From Trichobilharzia szidati (Eukaryota; Platyhelminthes; Trematoda; Strigeidida; Schistosomatidae), in contig OX235279.1 of assembly GCA_944472155.2 (NCBI GenBank), forward strand, positions 123,744,110-123,808,109: a stretch of DNA of 64,000 bases, in the 5' to 3' direction. Below, piece by piece: positions 32,943 through 44,760 of this stretch. Positions within the stretch are counted from its first letter, which is position 1. Every line of letters starts with the position of its first letter. Under the pieces are notes generated by a model. The model made no database searches, was not told the DNA's origin, and saw nothing but the letters and a program-made list of their open reading frames with translations. Both the position numbers and the translations under genes were made by a program.

Positions 32943-35900
32943 TGTCCTCAAAAAAATGATAGGCAAAATCATAATAATAATTGTGTGAAACTTAATAATT
33001 TCACGAAAGCGCGAAACTAAAAGAATGTTGCTAGTACTACGCAGTTTTATGGTTGCCATCATTTTGGAATGTTTGGTGTGAATGCTGATAATGTCTTCAC
33101 CTTTGTTATAAACGGGTATAGCTAACGTTTTAAAACACTAACCATTTAGAGAGTAATATATTATAACTGTCTTCTCAAAGGGAAGTGAAAAAGGAAGTTT
33201 CAAGAGACCTGTCACGTAGCGTCACTTAACAGGAATTACAATAGATCAATTTAGAAAAAAATTTTAATGAGTTAGTAGGAATTCGACTGCATTTTTGACT
33301 AACGCGCATCACTAAAATAAATAATGAAAACAAGGAACATTAGACAACTCAATAAACGTTTAGTATGAAACTCTTTTCAGGAACACAAATTCATAAACTG
33401 GTAAGGCATAAGTCCTGAAATGTTACGAATAAAAACTGAAATTCAATCTTTGATTCCTTGTCTTGTTTCCCAATTGATCAGCTTTGCTGAAATATCTGAT
33501 CAGCTTTCAGGTGGCTGAACAACTGCACTGTTACTTGTTTTGCTGTGCACACCATAATAGAATGAAGTGCTCCTTAAGTTGAGAGTATTTTGCTAAATCA
33601 TGAAGTCTCGTGATAAAAGCTGCCTTGAAAAGAAACGAATTAAAAAATAAACAACCTACACATGAAATGGAACGAATTTTAATTAACAAAACTTCGTGAA
33701 GAGGAGATATATTGTGGAATACTTATACTTGATCCACTTACATATCTAATAATTCAGCCAATATTGGCTTTGAATATATCTGTTGTTTGGCTACACATTC
33801 GACGACAAAATAAGGAAAAAAGTTTAAATGTTGAATAATGTTTTGATAGATAACATTTTCAGTCACGTAAAAAGGCATAGTAACTGCACGTTGAATAATT
33901 CAAGCTAGTCATTTTTGTCAAAATCTTTATTGCGTTATTTATAATTTGCTGGCAGAAGTTTCCAAATCACATTTCATTACACTGCGTGAAAAGGTTAAGT
34001 CAAGACAAAAAAGTAAGTATTTTTCCTTTTATGAGTGGACAGTTTTGTGAAGTATCCTTATGTATGCCTAATGTAGTTTGCTTCTAAGCCTTTACAGCAG
34101 CTAGGAGTATTAAATCAAGTATTTTAATGAAACAACATTTGGCCAAAACTCGAAGCACTGATATCATGAAGATTATTTGTTTGAGTTTATGAAGCTTTGA
34201 TTAATTTCAAAATTGATTTCAACTGCAATCATCATCCAGTGGATAATGACTGCAGTTGCTGAACAACTGTTTTGTATCCGAAGTAACATTTTCGCCCGGT
34301 AAATGACTAATATCCTTCATTATCACATCACTTATCTGTGCACAGAAGTCCTTCAAGATGTTCCAGAGTGAATCTGGACTTATAAAGAATTTTTAATCCT
34401 TCAATGTTTTCTGTTCGCATTACGACGTGCTGAGATGATATTTGAATTGAACCTGGATTATTTGTTCCAGCTGCTAACACACACACGCACCTGCCTACTT
34501 AAATCAGTAGCAGTGTTATTAGAATAGAAGAAACTACGTGAGGAAAAAGTACGGTCTTCATTGATTAATTAATGGAGCTGTAACTCACCGGTATAGGGGC
34601 TTGACCTCATACCGCTGGGTGGTGAGTTCGAATTCTGCTTCACTTATCGAGATTTGGGCAAGCATTTAGTATTGCTAGCCCTCACTCAATAAATGTTGCT
34701 CATTGCAAACTGCCTAGTAATGCAAGTGATTGCTGAGTCATTTAACCTAACTTAAAACCTAGGGATGGATGAATAATGCAGTTGTACATCTGCGGAACAA
34801 CAATCAGTTGTCTCAAAAGCTTATTGAATTATATATGAACTTGATTCACTCGTTATGCAGATGATATTATATTTCAGAAGTTTTAAACAAGCAGCACTTC
34901 TTTCTGTCTTATTCACTTGTAAATTAGTAAAAGTATTCATTGTGACATTAAAAGACATTAAGTGTGAACTAATCAGTTCCTCACTTTAATTGATCATGAA
35001 ACAACACAGAGAATGATTTCATTCAATGTTGCTTGTTTAGGCTACTTACCACTGTGTAAATAAAATGTAATCTAACTTTTCAGTTTCTGATAATTTAAGT
35101 GCTCCAAAGGATTTCATGACTTAACTTAAATCTAAACGAGAATACTTACTCATTGGTGACTTTAGATGATGGTGTTTCTCACATCGCCGACCGAGAAAAT
35201 TAAAATTCATGGGCAATTAGATATCAGTTGCAGCGGCTAGATAGCAGAATTCTCAATCTGTAACGTCGATGTACTGTGTTCCATCCCTAATAGTTTGTGC
35301 GTGTGCACTGATTAGTCTAGGACTATTTAGTACTGTATCGTATTTTGTGGTTCTCAGACTGACCTTGGCTGATGATAAAATCTGTTTTAAAACTAATGCG
35401 AGTAAATACACAAAATCCAGTAACAAGCTTACCTAATGATAGCAGTTCACTAGTCTTTCAAAAGATGTTTGTCTCAATCCTGATCTAAATTAACATATCT
35501 TATAAATTCTGGAATAAAAATAATTAACTAACCCTAAAATCATTTGGAATATAATAGTGTATAAACCCTGAGCAACAACAGAATCTAGAATTACATGTTA
35601 CTTAAGGTAATGAAAAGGACTAGATTTCCATCTGATATATTTTTTAATTTGTATTGCGTCCGGCTGCCTAAAACATATGTGAAACCGACATATCTTAGGC
35701 AACGTAAGCTTTAGCAGTTACACCCAATCATTCAAAGAGATTTTACTTTGCTAACTGATTTCGCTTTCGTTGTACTCCGTCCTAGATGACAAGTATTATT
35801 TAAACACGTAAATATAAGTGTGACAGGAAAAATTATTAGTTGTGATCACTCTTCAGGCAAGCTGGAATTTTAAAACTGTCAAGAAACAATCTGGAAATTC

Positions 35901-36714
35901 AGAAATAAAAACAAACATTGACAAGCATAATTTGAACTTCATGCTTTGATTGTTTAAATGTCATTGTGATGTGAAGACTACTGTCGTGTAGCTTATCTTA
36001 GGTTTTCTTATATGGCAAATCCTGTTGTTTAGTTGTTTATTGTTTAAACTTTATTTCAAAAAGTTGTATCAATTCTAAGCCTTTGGTTAATTTTGAATGT
36101 GTACTGCATTGCAATAACAACCAGTTCTAATTGGATGGTCTGTTGATTTCAGATGTGACCTTTATTTTTAGGCGCACCATATTTTAGTTTTTATCCGTTT
36201 TTTAAAGGATAATATCTACAATACAAGATTGCATATTCAGAAGCACTCAAATTATTGGCAGCTTTGTATGCTATTACTCGGTCACTGGATGTCCAAAGTT
36301 AACAAATGGTCAGTTGAAATTTAGCTTGTGACGCTTCAACTCTAAGTATTATCTTACTGAAATGAAATCGGCACGCCTACAGAAGGTGCGTGGTGTTGTA
36401 CCTACAAATCAGAGAATATTGATTTGAGTCCTACCGCATCGTATGTTTTCTCTCAGATTCAATCACCCCATACTCCTTTTAGAAGATTTATTATATTCAC
36501 TGACAGCTGACTCGTGTGTTTGTGCTTCATTGTTTTTAACGCAGAGACAAAACAGGAAGTTTTAGTACATCACTGGAGATAATAATATATGATGAATATC
36601 ATATAATGAATGAAACCAAGTATTCTTCTTCTACGTTTCAGTTAGTCCACATAGGAGTGACATTAAAAAGCCTTAATTCTTAGCCCTTGTTTCTATACTA
36701 CCCACGTTACTCTT
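32943..36714. other. A+T-rich stretch, no gene seen
   Basis: A tRNA-like fragment is possible at 34571-34640 (listed separately). The piece 35180-35400 carries weak resemblance to Sm-alpha tails (GTGGTTCTCAGACTGACC). No coding region was recognised on either strand. Confidence 0.4.
34571..34705 (+). repeat. Degenerate tRNA-like SINE fragment
   Basis: GGAGCTGTAACTCACCGGTA, a spacer, and GGTGAGTTCGAATTCTG have the layout of an A-box region and a B box (GGTTCGANTCC with changes). The following GCTAGCCCTCACTCAATA resembles the tail near 8268-8295. Promoter boxes are too worn to assign it to SINE-A, SINE-B or Sm-alpha. Confidence 0.35.
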
Positions 36715-37530
36715 TACGATAATGCTGCATGCCAAGTAATCCACAACGGGAAACTCGCGGAATCCTTCGAAGTGAAGACGGGAGTAAGACAAGCTGGCTG
36801 CCCATTATCTCCAATGATTTTCCTGATTGCGGTAGACTGGATAATGCGACAGACAGACAATGAGCAACGAGGAGACAGGCATAAAATTGACCCACACAAA
36901 AAACTTGGATGATCTGAACTTCGCCGATGATATATGTCTGATTTCCCACAAACTGGAAGATATGCAAGTGAAAAGCAACAAGTTGGCAGAAGAAGCATCC
37001 AGAAAAGATAGGAATTCAGGTGAACATAGAGAAAACAGAGGTGATGAATATTCCTGGACAACAGCAACAACAACAGACTACAATCAGCATAAATGAGAGA
37101 AATCTGAAACAAGCCATCTCCTTTACCCACCTACATGGGAAGCATTGTTTCAACAATGAGCGGAACTGACGAGGCTATCAGAGAGAGGATCGGGAAAGCA
37201 AGGCAACCTTTCATTTCTCTCAAGTGTATGTAGAGGTCAATGGTACTCAGCATGAAAAACAAGATGCAGATTTTCAACTCCAATGTGAAGTCAGTGCTAC
37301 TATACGGATCAGAGACTTGGCGCGTCAAAAAGGGCACTTCGAACAAACTACAGACCTTCATCATTAGCTTATTATCTTATTTTCCATCTTACTGTATTTT
37401 ATTGATAATGCTAATATTATTTCCAAATGAACTCTACCTTATATTGATTTTATTTAAATGTATAATCAATTTTTACTCATTTATATAAAGGAAACAAGAA
37501 AGTTATGTAAGTACCTTGGTATGATTATGA

Positions 37531-37617
37531 GCAATAATTTGTGTTCAAAACGTCATCAGTAAATATTACTGAATAACACTGTGTGATTTTATCAAAATAA
37601 AAATGTATTCATAATGG
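37531..37617. repeat. Single arm of the foldback-type repeat
   Basis: GCAATAATTTGTGTTC, AAAACGTCATCAG, TAAATATTACTGAATAAC and ACTGTGTGATTTTATCAAAA follow in the same order as the right arm at 23046-23140. Only one arm is present, so the repeat exists also as a monomer. Confidence 0.6.
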
Positions 37618-37642
37618 ATTCATCACAGCTGTTTTCTTCAAA

Positions 37643-37833
37643 TTCGTCGGTGGCACAGCGGTTAGGACGCTCGCCGACCATGCACATGGTCCGAGGTTCG
37701 ATCCCCTGCCGACGCACATCCAATATCTATGGTCGACCTGCAAAATTTGGGCTACCGATATCACCTGCTGAAAATTCCAAACATGTACCAAAAGTACTGT
37801 GTGGTTTCAAGCTAGAACCAAAAAGAAGATCAG
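37643..37833 (+). mobile_element. SINE-A inside an RTE copy
   Basis: The head has GTCGGTGGCACAGCGGTTAG, GACCATGCACATGGTC and a B box GGTTCGATCC, then the SINE-A body TATCTATGGTCGACCTG and ACCGATATCACCTGC, ending TGTGGTTTCAAGCTAGAACC. The tRNA acceptor complement CCGACGCA is kept. It sits within the interruption of the RTE. Confidence 0.8.
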
Positions 37834-38454
37834 ATGACTAGAAAAGATCAGCAACAGGGATCTCTGGCAATGAGCGAACCAGCCAGAAACCGATTGCGCA
37901 GCAAATATGCAGTAATAAATGAAAATGGATCGACCATATTCTGAAAGAAACCATCAAGTGATATCACACGCCAGGCCATCGCCCGAGTGGAACCCGAATG
38001 GGAATCGGTGAGTTGGTCATCAGTGCGACAGTGACATGCAGGAGGTAATGTGAAGAGGAGATGAAAGCATGTGGGCAGATGTGGAGCCAGGTGAAAACGT
38101 TGGCGGAGAACCGGATGCAATGGAGACGTGCGGCTGAAGCGCTATTTTCCTCTAGGAATTAAAAAAGATAATAATAATACTCTTTACTAATCCTTTCATT
38201 CTACAACTGTCACGTTTACTAGTGGTGAAGGTCTACACAAAATAACGGTAAGCACCTTTCACTTGTAAACTTTGGACAATTAATTCAAAACTGAAATATT
38301 AGAGTATTATCACAAACCAGCAGATCGTTGATACTTGACTATATTATTTGTGCCTTAAATATAATCGTCCGGATACATGTGAAGTTCAAAGGACAAATTC
38401 TGTGAAAAATAAATTATAACAGGATTTTTTAATCTGCTGACTGAATACTTTGAT

Positions 38455-38946
38455 AAAGCTATTAGCTTTCTATAGTTTGGTTTGTAAGGATTAGTTGTGT
38501 TTTACGAGTTGATCACGGACTGATATCAGTTAGAGAACCATTGAAAACCAGGGAGTACTGGACAGCTGCTGTTTCATCCTATTTTGGGAATCATCGGCAG
38601 TACGCACCCACTGGGATTCGAACCCAGGACCTTCCGGTTACAAGGCAAGCTCGTATACCATTCAGCCACTGGGACCCGATTCAATGGCTCATGAATTCTA
38701 ACTTCTACCAATTCGTGATTTTAGCGCGACCCCAACTATTGTCGTTGGTCGGACATCCATCCACACACGTGACTTCTAATTGGACCTCACTGGTCACGAC
38801 TTCTCACTAGAACTACAGGAAGCTCCAACCTGTAGCAAGTCACTAGCGAGCAAACTAGGATGAAACAGCAGCTGTCCAGTACTCCCTGGTTTTCAATGGT
38901 TCTCTAACTGATATCAGTCCGTGATCAACTCGTAAAAGCTATTAGC
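38455..38946. mobile_element. Sm-alpha-like SINE with inverted 82-bp ends
   Basis: A full unit on the reverse strand includes a tRNA-like region at 38612-38682 (GGCTGAATGG and GGGTTCGAATCCCAG on that strand), a hammerhead-like core (38555-38603), and the tail CAGTACTCCCTGG. The terminal 82 bp (38500-38581) recur as an exact reverse complement at 38856-38937. A 12-bp direct repeat AAAGCTATTAGC lies at 38455-38466 and 38935-38946, suggesting insertion as one piece. Sm-alpha SINEs of schistosomes are known to carry a hammerhead ribozyme. Confidence 0.8.
38555..38603 (-). ncRNA. Hammerhead ribozyme-like core in Sm-alpha SINE (probably inactive)
   Basis: Read on the reverse strand from 38603: GTACTG (stem I), CCGATGA where CTGATGA is expected, TTCCC/GGAT around an A-rich loop (stem II), GAAA, then ACAGC/GCTGT (stem III) and a UC cleavage step followed by CAGTAC, which pairs with the first GTACTG. 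So all three helices can form, and the only core difference is C for U at position 4. U4 is highly conserved, so cleavage is probably lost or reduced. Identification is by motif. Confidence 0.6.
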
Positions 38947-41900
38947 ATTAAATAGCGAAACGTCAGTAAATACAATATCGTTTTGTTTTTCATTCATTGG
39001 GAAATACAAAAACCTCTATTAGGCTGACTGAATAGTTAGTCATTTTTGTGTTCAGAAGAGTGTGTCTAAAATCTGGTTACTTAGTGAGGTAGTGTATTTG
39101 GCACTAAACAGATGGAATAATCCTTCTAGAGTTTGGAGTGTAACCTTCATCAGTTATTATGAAATGTCTAGTAGGTTTTCTTTAGACTGATTAAATAACT
39201 CATTTAACACTAAACCGATTCCGGAATCTGATTCACGAAGAAGAACAGTTTCCTTTCAAGGTAACTTCGATTTCGGGTTAGGTTCTGTAATCTTAACAAA
39301 AGCTTGCTACCCACAAAAGCTAAATGAGAGAATTATTTTATTCTTCACTGGGCTGTTACTCCTTGTAAACTATTGCTTCCAAATGAAACATGAGACGAAA
39401 ATTATTCTCCCTATATTCAGAATGTTAGATAAGATATATACCTTCATACAGTGTTTCCATAGCACGGTATTGTGCTGAAGACTAACATCAGGTGAGGAAA
39501 ATAAACTAGTGACAAGATTATGATGAAAACGTTTTAGCTACCTGACTCAGGTTTTATAAAAACATCTTAATAATATCTAGGGTTCATAGACGTAAAATCA
39601 TAAAACATATCAAGATTATGAATACTAAACTTTGTTCGAAACGTCAACCAGTTAATACTACTGTTTCACTGTGTGATCTATCCAATCAATAAGTCATTAT
39701 AGATCGCCAAATTCTACCTTGCAACAAGATTATTCTTTTATCTGAGAACAAATAGCAGACTTAACTTACATATTTTCTAACTAATAAAAGTTGAAAACAC
39801 TGGTGTAGGAAACAGTCAATAAATCAGTAGCAAATATTATGCTACTGCTTACTCCGTAGGCATTTAACTTCATTAGAATCAACGGTGTTTTTAACAGCTT
39901 ACGCATATCGCTACGTAATGTATCACTACTCGACATGGGTTCATATATGTTAAGACTTCGGAGACAGTTTATTTGTAAACACAGGACAGCCAGAAACAAA
40001 GGTCAAACTCATTCCCTTTGGCCTCGCCATTGGTGTATACTGTGTTAGGTTGTGTATGTGCATGTTGCACGCAAAACTAATATATGTATTAAGGGAAAGA
40101 ATTATCATTTACAAAAGCATGAATATTAACCACTCGAACGACTCAAAAAAATAGTGTTTTAAAACTAGACAAAAGCTAAAAACTGAATTCACTATTCTTT
40201 GTATATTTCAGTTCAATGGCCAGAGTTTACCATATGGAAGCTGTTCATATCATTGACTTCATTTCAGAGCAAACTAATTTATCAGCCTCTTTTAAATAAG
40301 TAACTCTAGTCGACGAATAACATGCTTTTGAGTTCCGTGTGCGTATAAGTTCCTGGGGTTTGAATTCTAATAGTGTTAAACTTATCACCCAAGAAATGAA
40401 AAACCTGGGAGTTCACAAGTCTTGAGTCGGAAAAATTTGAGTCAAAGGAAATTAATAATTTTGAAATATGAACCAAATCATATTAAAACCTCCACTCACA
40501 GAAATTCAGTTGTCAGATAATCGTGATATGTTTTGTGGATAAATCAGTTCACTGGTGCTTTTAACTCAGTTTCTTGCACATGGAGAACAGCTCATGTTTA
40601 AACTATATTCCTTAAGAAAGATGGTATTACCATAAACTAAGGAACTCTGGACAGCTTCATTTTGCTATCATTTGAATAAATTTACTCAACAAATCCACAA
40701 AATATACACTTACTGTTTTTGTTTAATATTCGGGTTACTAATACCTTCAGACAGGCCATTGTGTAAACCGTAATCCATTCTTTTAATTCAAAATATTTCA
40801 GTGTATACTTCTTGTGTGTTTGTCAATTATAGGGACAAATCTGTCACGATATACACAGTATTTACCTACCGGTGCCTACATAATTAGCAAAAGAAAAATA
40901 ACTAAATAAAAGGGTGGCGACATCATGTTTGAAAATGGAAAGACACTGTCCTTTTCTTCTGCACACAATCATTGAGACAGTGGATACAACAGACACAAAA
41001 TTAAAACTATGCTTGTAGTTTTAAAGCTACCAATATATAATAAAATTGCACGAAGTAATGTTGCACGCAGTGATGAACTGGTTGGTCTATACGAATGATT
41101 ATAAAATAGTCAACTGCTGCTATGCCAAGACACGTAATGAGTCACTGATTTACATAGTGTCATCTCTGCATCTACCATTTCATCAACCAATTAGACAAAA
41201 TGTTAAACTTAAATTTTACTTAAAAATGACATTTCGATAAAAAAAGTATCTATTAGGATTAACGAAATATTTTAACATTTATTAAAGGATTATTACAAAA
41301 TAGGTGGTCATAGATTTCCATTTGTTGTGACTACCGTCGAAAATTGATAAATGAAAAAAAGATCCTCAGTCTGAAACAGCTATTTTCAAGCAGTTATCTT
41401 TACACTTTAGTGAGAGAAAATTCTAGCCCATCAAGATCCTATTTGAAACTAGAAATTAAAATTGTAGTCGAACACCAAGTGAATCTTCACTTCAAAAACA
41501 GACTGATAAATTTCGACAAAGCAAGAAAGACTAGATTTGTAGTAGATTTAATCCTGCTGAAACGCTGCTTTACGGTTGTATATTATCTTAAAAGCAGCCA
41601 TTATAGTATTTGCTTTAAGTTACGACTACACATAAAGTAATTTTATTTTGCTGTTTTTATACAATCACCCTCTTATCCTAGTATGCATCAGACATTTATT
41701 TTGTCCAAAGTTAAAATTTCAAGAATACAATGTAGTGATTTAGTTGAGCTGGAAATAACTTTGGCCTTGATCCATGTAGTTCTCAATGTCCATCAAACAA
41801 GTGAATGACAGGTGGGCTAGCTATGTGTATCATCTAAACTGTTAAGGATGTTGAAGTCGGCAGAAGGTCTATTTTGCTTAGAACGTCATTTGTGCCAATT

Positions 41901-42025
41901 AAATTAAAAGAAAGAATTCCAACTGGATTATAGATAGAAGAGTTCTGTTGTCCCAAATTTATGAGTAAGAATATGTTTTTCTTCAGACGTGATACTGGGC
42001 ACATAGTAGTGATTCATCCTATTGC

Positions 42026-42047
42026 ATATATATATATATATATATAA
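42026..42047. repeat. (AT)n microsatellite
   Basis: An uninterrupted run of AT dinucleotides about 22 nt long. Confidence 0.9.
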
Positions 42048-42537
42048 TAACACCTATTTATTTAAGATACATCGTCACTAAAGTTGGATTAGAAAATGAG
42101 TCAGTTGAAGATTAATCTGAAGGCTATCCGTCGATCAGTAACATCCATTTTCTGGATAAAATCTCATACGCAAGTATGGAATGTTGTTATTTACTATCAG
42201 GCAGTTATTGCTCATTATTTTAATGTAAAAAGAATGTGTACTTCAAGTCAATCATTCTAAGAAATAAAATAATGAATAAGTCAAATGAATTATTCCCTAA
42301 ATTCAAGGATGATTAGTGCACCGTTAGCATGCCTAATGTCAGGTACACAAATTGAAAACATGGTATACTTTCGAGGTCACACACTTTGGCAATTGTCCTC
42401 AATAAACTAAACAAATTTCCTTTAACGTTGTATAAATGATTTACAATTATTGATTTATCTCAACGCATAAATGTGTAAACTGATTATACACTAATTTAAT
42501 TTAGACATGATTATTTTCATGATTGACACACTATCAG

Positions 42538-42753
42538 AATGATGCGTTATTCATCAGTTACTATTCTCTGCAATCAGTGTATTACAGAAATGCTGTAAAT
42601 GAGGCATTCTGTGTAAACAAAGCTGTTTTATCATCACTTGCTCAGCGGAAATCTTATATTCTTAGATTTGCAACTGAGAACAATTTAAGTGAAATATTGT
42701 TGTCATATATTCACCTTTCTATGTACTGTTTTCTAAAGAATGCTGACATTTGA
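42538..42753 (+). CDS. Possible exon of an unknown gene
   Basis: A TTATTTTCATGATTGACACACTATCAG acceptor-like stretch ends at 42537, and the frame is then open to TGA at 42751-42753. It encodes NDALFISYYSLQSVYYRN, then AVNEAFCVNKAVLSSLAQRK and SYILRFATENNLSEILL. Residue use looks more like protein than the neighbouring A+T-rich frames, but no domain was recognised and no poly(A) signal is close. Weak candidate. Confidence 0.22.
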   Translation, partial: NDALFISYYSLQSVYYRNAVNEAFCVNKAVLSSLAQRKSYILRFATENNLSEILLSYIHLSMYCFLKNADI

Positions 42754-44227
42754 CATTGACAGTCATTATCGTGAACCGGATATTTTATTTCATGGATTAT
42801 GCTTTGATTAAACTCTTATCTGCTGAAATTCATTTAGCTTAGATTAAAAATCACAGTTTCGATTAACAAACTCTGATACTTTCTCACCTTGTTGAGCCGA
42901 TTTGAAGAGGATTACATATTAGTAAAATGACATATTAAATTGATGATTCATAATGGAAAGAAAGTCTAGATCACTTTACATTTAAAGCCATAAGCCGACA
43001 AATTATTGACTCAGAAGATCTACCAGACGCAGTTCCTGACCAGGTCTTAGTTTCATTCAATCAGCACCATTTATGGTATCGAACAGAACGCGTATTCTAA
43101 TCTAGATCATTTCAGTTTCCTGTGCAAACTGTGGTAAAACAGTACATTGAACCGTGTCATTCGCAAACTGCGAATTTGATTCAGTGGAGTGAAAACAAAT
43201 ATAGATTAGATTGTATCAAATATGAGTAACTTACATCAGGTATGGCAGACTACAATTACAGCATATTTAAAGATTTTGACAGTGACATTGTTCTGTCCCA
43301 GTCTAACACCTCGAAGGGTACTGATTCTTATCCAACCATGATTCAGACTTTCACGGAGACTTTAATCATCATCTAGTACAAAATAAAAATTGTCCGTAGC
43401 TTAGGAAAACTGTTTTTATCACATTTACGCGATTAAGACGATACTAATTATCATTCAAATTTCATTTTACGACTAGCCTACTTTCGAATTAAGAAACTGA
43501 TCTACTACGTAGTTATAATGATTGTGTCGCAACGAGATGTTAACAGCCAAGACGAAAGTCTAATTTTCTTTTCCTCTTAGAAACCGTTGAAGCATTTTGA
43601 AGAAAGCATTAATTTGCGTCATACTTGTTTCAGAGTTGTTTTGTTATCTGAAAACAACAAACGCTGTCAACAGTGGAAAAGAAATGAAATAATTTTTACA
43701 GAGTATAGCACTAAACTAATCATTAACACTATTATAATCTACTGTAACCAATTCTGAGTGTATGCAGATTTATCCCTATTTTACCAAATCACCGAAAACA
43801 CCACTTGTTCCTCAAATATTTCCAAGAAGTTATTATCATCTAAATTCTGTTGACTATACATTACTTCTCCTTTTATCCTGTAATGTAAGGCAAGTCACTG
43901 TGGCATTTTAATAATTTTAACAGTGTTTTTTTCCAAACTCACACTGTCGGTGCCTTCCCCTACTTTTCTTATAAGTTCATATTCTGGTATACATATTCTT
44001 TAATCACTTCTGTGGAATAAAATATTTCTTAATGCAGAGTTTAAAAAGTTTATTTGAAATCATCTCAAATTTTTATTAATTCATTGAAAACCAAGTGACA
44101 TTTTTAAAGGAATTTACAACCTCACAGTGGAAACATAAAGACGACAGCATTTATAAACATTTAGATGCTTTTTAAACAATAATCGAATTCTCAAAACATA
44201 AAAGAATACTTCTATTGGGAATTTCAA

Positions 44228-44760
44228 GGAATTAAACTACCGGAAAATCTGGGAGTGCTGAACAGGTGTTTCGTCCTAGTTTGGAACAACTCATTAAAAC
44301 GTATCCACCGGGATTTGAACCCAGGAACTTCTGATTACAAGGCGAGCTCGTAAGCCACTGAGCCTCCAACGAATCAAACAAAACCCCTGCAAAACCAGTA
44401 CTTTAAAATCAATGAGATGCTCACTAGCGACTGGCCCTATTCAGACAGTTACCTGGGGTTCTAGTGGGAAGCCGTGACCAGTAGGGTACAGCAGGTTGAA
44501 GGTGAGGCAGTAACGCATCAAAGAAGACGTTGCGAAGTGGTCGCGCTATGTCATGAATTGGCAGAAGTTAGAATTTATGGGCCATTGGATCGGGTCCCAG
44601 GGGCTGAATGGTCTACGACTTTGCCTTGCAGCCAGAAGTTCCTGAGTTCGAACCCCGATGGGTGCGTATTGATGAACAGTCTCAAACCAGTAAGAAACAG
44701 CGGTCCGGTACTCCCAGTTTTTCCAGTGGTTCTCTAACTGATGTCAGCTTACGATGAAAT
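44228..44760. mobile_element. Sm-alpha-like SINE units, head-to-head inverted pair
   Basis: The left unit is on the reverse strand: ACTAGGACGAAACACCTG and CAGCACTCCCAGATTTTCC follow a B-box-bearing region (GGGTTCAAATCCCGG on that strand, 44310-44330). The right unit is on the + strand: GGGGCTGAATGG, CCTGAGTTCGAACCCCG, GTATTGATGAACAG (CTGATGA with its first base changed), AAGAAACAGC, GGTACTCCCAG and GGTTCTCTAACTGATGTCAG. The middle (44390-44560) carries body sequence like that at 38690-38850. Unlike the pair at 38455, both units have a tRNA-like part. Confidence 0.7.

Larger units (their letters stand above)
36715..38176 (+). mobile_element. RTE retrotransposon, 5'-truncated, interrupted by later repeats
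   Basis: 36715-37362 matches the RT part of the element at 1-2642: NAACQVIHNGKLAESFEVKT, VRQAGCPLSPMIFLI, and a FADD box at 36920-36931, then GSETWRVKKG and NKLQTFI. The match breaks at 37362 and resumes near 37851 (CGATTGCGCAGCAAATATGC) to the shared 3' end at 38110-38176, closing with ATAATAATAAT. The 490-bp interruption contains A+T-rich DNA, a foldback-type arm (37531-37617) and a SINE-A (37643-37833). About 45 nt of element sequence seen in the copy at 62880-62930 is missing at the junction. Many frame changes show that it is a pseudo-copy. Confidence 0.8.
38950..44227. other. A+T-rich stretch with few features
   Basis: Contains a degenerate foldback-type arm at 39630-39700 (TTGTTCGAAACGTCAACCAG, CACTGTGTGATC), an (AT)n run at 42026-42047 and a possible exon at 42538-42753. 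A frame at 41344-41640 is open for 98 codons but shows no motif. I see no other gene. Confidence 0.45.

Noticed and set aside
36370..36450. tRNA-like fragment (GATTTGAGTCCTACC)
   Set aside because: Only a loose B-box match; no A box at the right distance.
41344..41640. 98-codon frame
   Set aside because: Very A+T-rich codons (Lys, Leu, Ile, Tyr), no motif and no splice sites; looks like an open stretch by chance.
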